The notes under the pieces were generated by a model that saw only the letters and a program-made list of their open reading frames with translations, ran no database searches and was not told the origin of the DNA. A program made the translations under genes and the position numbers. From NCBI GenBank assembly GCA_023261465.1, contig JAHFOW010000113.1:2264-9511 (forward strand): a stretch of 7,248 nucleotides of DNA, in the 5' to 3' direction. Every line of letters begins with the position of its first letter. Position 1 is the stretch's first letter. Of the stretch, positions 6,851-7,248 are shown in pieces. The DNA comes from Planctomycetota bacterium (GTDB taxonomy: Bacteria > Planctomycetota > Brocadiia > Brocadiales > Brocadiaceae).

Positions 6851-6878
6851 ATTTTATCAGTAATAAAAAGACAGTCAA
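6851..6878 (-). promoter_or_regulatory. Sigma70-type promoter for lysS
   Basis: Read on the minus strand, TTGACT (6878-6873), a 16-nt spacer and TAAAAT (6856-6851) match the housekeeping consensus at five of six positions in each box. The start site would be near 6844, giving a leader of about 50 nt before the lysS ATG. No T-box-like structure fits in so short a leader. Confidence 0.7.
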
Positions 6879-6933
6879 GGAAAATGGCCTGGTGAAAGGG
6901 GCGTCCGTTCCTGTCGCCACAGCGCATGGATGA

Positions 6934-6964
6934 ACTCCACTATACTGATGCAATTAAGTGGAGT
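6934..6964 (+). promoter_or_regulatory. Inverted repeat upstream of the Dabb gene (possible operator)
   Basis: ACTCCACT (6934-6941) and AGTGGAGT (6957-6964) are perfect 8-bp inverted arms separated by 15 nt. A -10-like TATACT (6941-6946) begins at the end of the left arm, but no good -35 box is found at the proper distance. The repeat could be a repressor or activator site for the Dabb gene or a leader hairpin. Confidence 0.4.
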
Positions 6965-6980
6965 GTGAATCAGAAATTTT

Positions 6981-6986
6981 AGAGGA
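6981..6986 (+). promoter_or_regulatory. Ribosome binding site of the Dabb gene
   Basis: AGAGGA lies eight bases before the ATG at 6995. It supports this start for a gene that is otherwise cut off by the window end. Confidence 0.7.
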
Positions 6987-6994
6987 TAATTATT

Positions 6995-7248
6995 ATGATT
7001 AAACATATCGTGATGTGGAAACTAAAGGATTTTGCAGAGGACGAATCAAAAGCTGAAAATGCCCGGAAGATAAAAATATTATTAGAGTCATTAAAGGGTA
7101 AGATTAAAGAAATACAACACATCGAGGTGGGCATTGATGTCTTACATACCGATGCATCTGCTGATGCTGTGCTCTATTCAGAATTTACTTCTCTGGAAGA
7201 TTTGAATACCTATCAAAAACATCCGGAACATGCAAAAATAGTGCAATT
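6995..7248 (+). CDS. Dabb-domain (stress-responsive alpha/beta barrel) protein, 3' end cut by window
   Basis: An open frame of 84 complete codons runs off the window edge. The protein begins MIKHIVMWKLKD, the standard opening strand of Dabb (PF07876) proteins, continues with a charged helix (about 16-38) and a central strand (IEVGIDVL, 43-50), and reaches the family's YQKHPEHAKIV helix (73-83) with its conserved HPxH. Dabb proteins are usually about 95-105 residues, so only about 10-20 residues are missing. The fold is a ferredoxin-like dimer. Family members include plant stress proteins and a polyketide cyclase, but for small bacterial versions the substrate is generally unknown, so no specific reaction is claimed here. 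The gene diverges from lysS across 203 nt that contain the inverted repeat at 6934-6964. Confidence 0.85.
   Translation, partial: MIKHIVMWKLKDFAEDESKAENARKIKILLESLKGKIKEIQHIEVGIDVLHTDASADAVLYSEFTSLEDLNTYQKHPEHAKIVQ

Overview
The window carries five genes. Four lie on the plus strand: an MltA-type lytic transglycosylase, two adjacent paralogous DUF11 (OmcB-like) lipoproteins, and the start of a Dabb-domain protein. One, lysS, lies on the minus strand. Moderate-to-low G+C, long spacers, a lipoprotein-rich envelope locus and chlamydial OmcB-like DUF11 domains point to the PVC superphylum. An anammox planctomycete (Brocadiales, such as Brocadia, Kuenenia or Jettenia) is my best guess. This rests on family recognition only; no search was run.

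Layout. Positions 8-1153 encode the murein hydrolase. Positions 1154-1682 are a gene-free 529-nt spacer with a near-consensus promoter (TTGAAA-17-TATAAT) about 90 nt before the first DUF11 gene (1683-3305). A 176-nt spacer follows, containing a strong intrinsic terminator that ends only about 31 nt before the second DUF11 gene (3482-5080). The next spacer (5081-5354) holds a 100-bp MITE-like element with 18-bp inverted ends around a C5/G5 hairpin. lysS (5355-6791, minus) has its own clear promoter and is divergent from a Dabb gene (6995 to the window end, incomplete).

How the genes relate. The transglycosylase and the two DUF11 lipoproteins are all predicted exported lipid-anchored proteins, so the left two thirds reads as a cell-envelope region: one enzyme that cuts peptidoglycan and two probable structural or adhesive surface proteins. 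lysS and the Dabb gene are housekeeping or of unknown role, with no evident link to the envelope genes.

The most interesting signal is the DUF11 pair. It is a tandem duplication with a strictly conserved N-terminal Pro/His/Glu motif and C-terminal tail. One copy has lost almost all the cysteines of its first domain, and a terminator separates the two genes. I see no CRISPR array, tRNA, rRNA or complete transposase gene.
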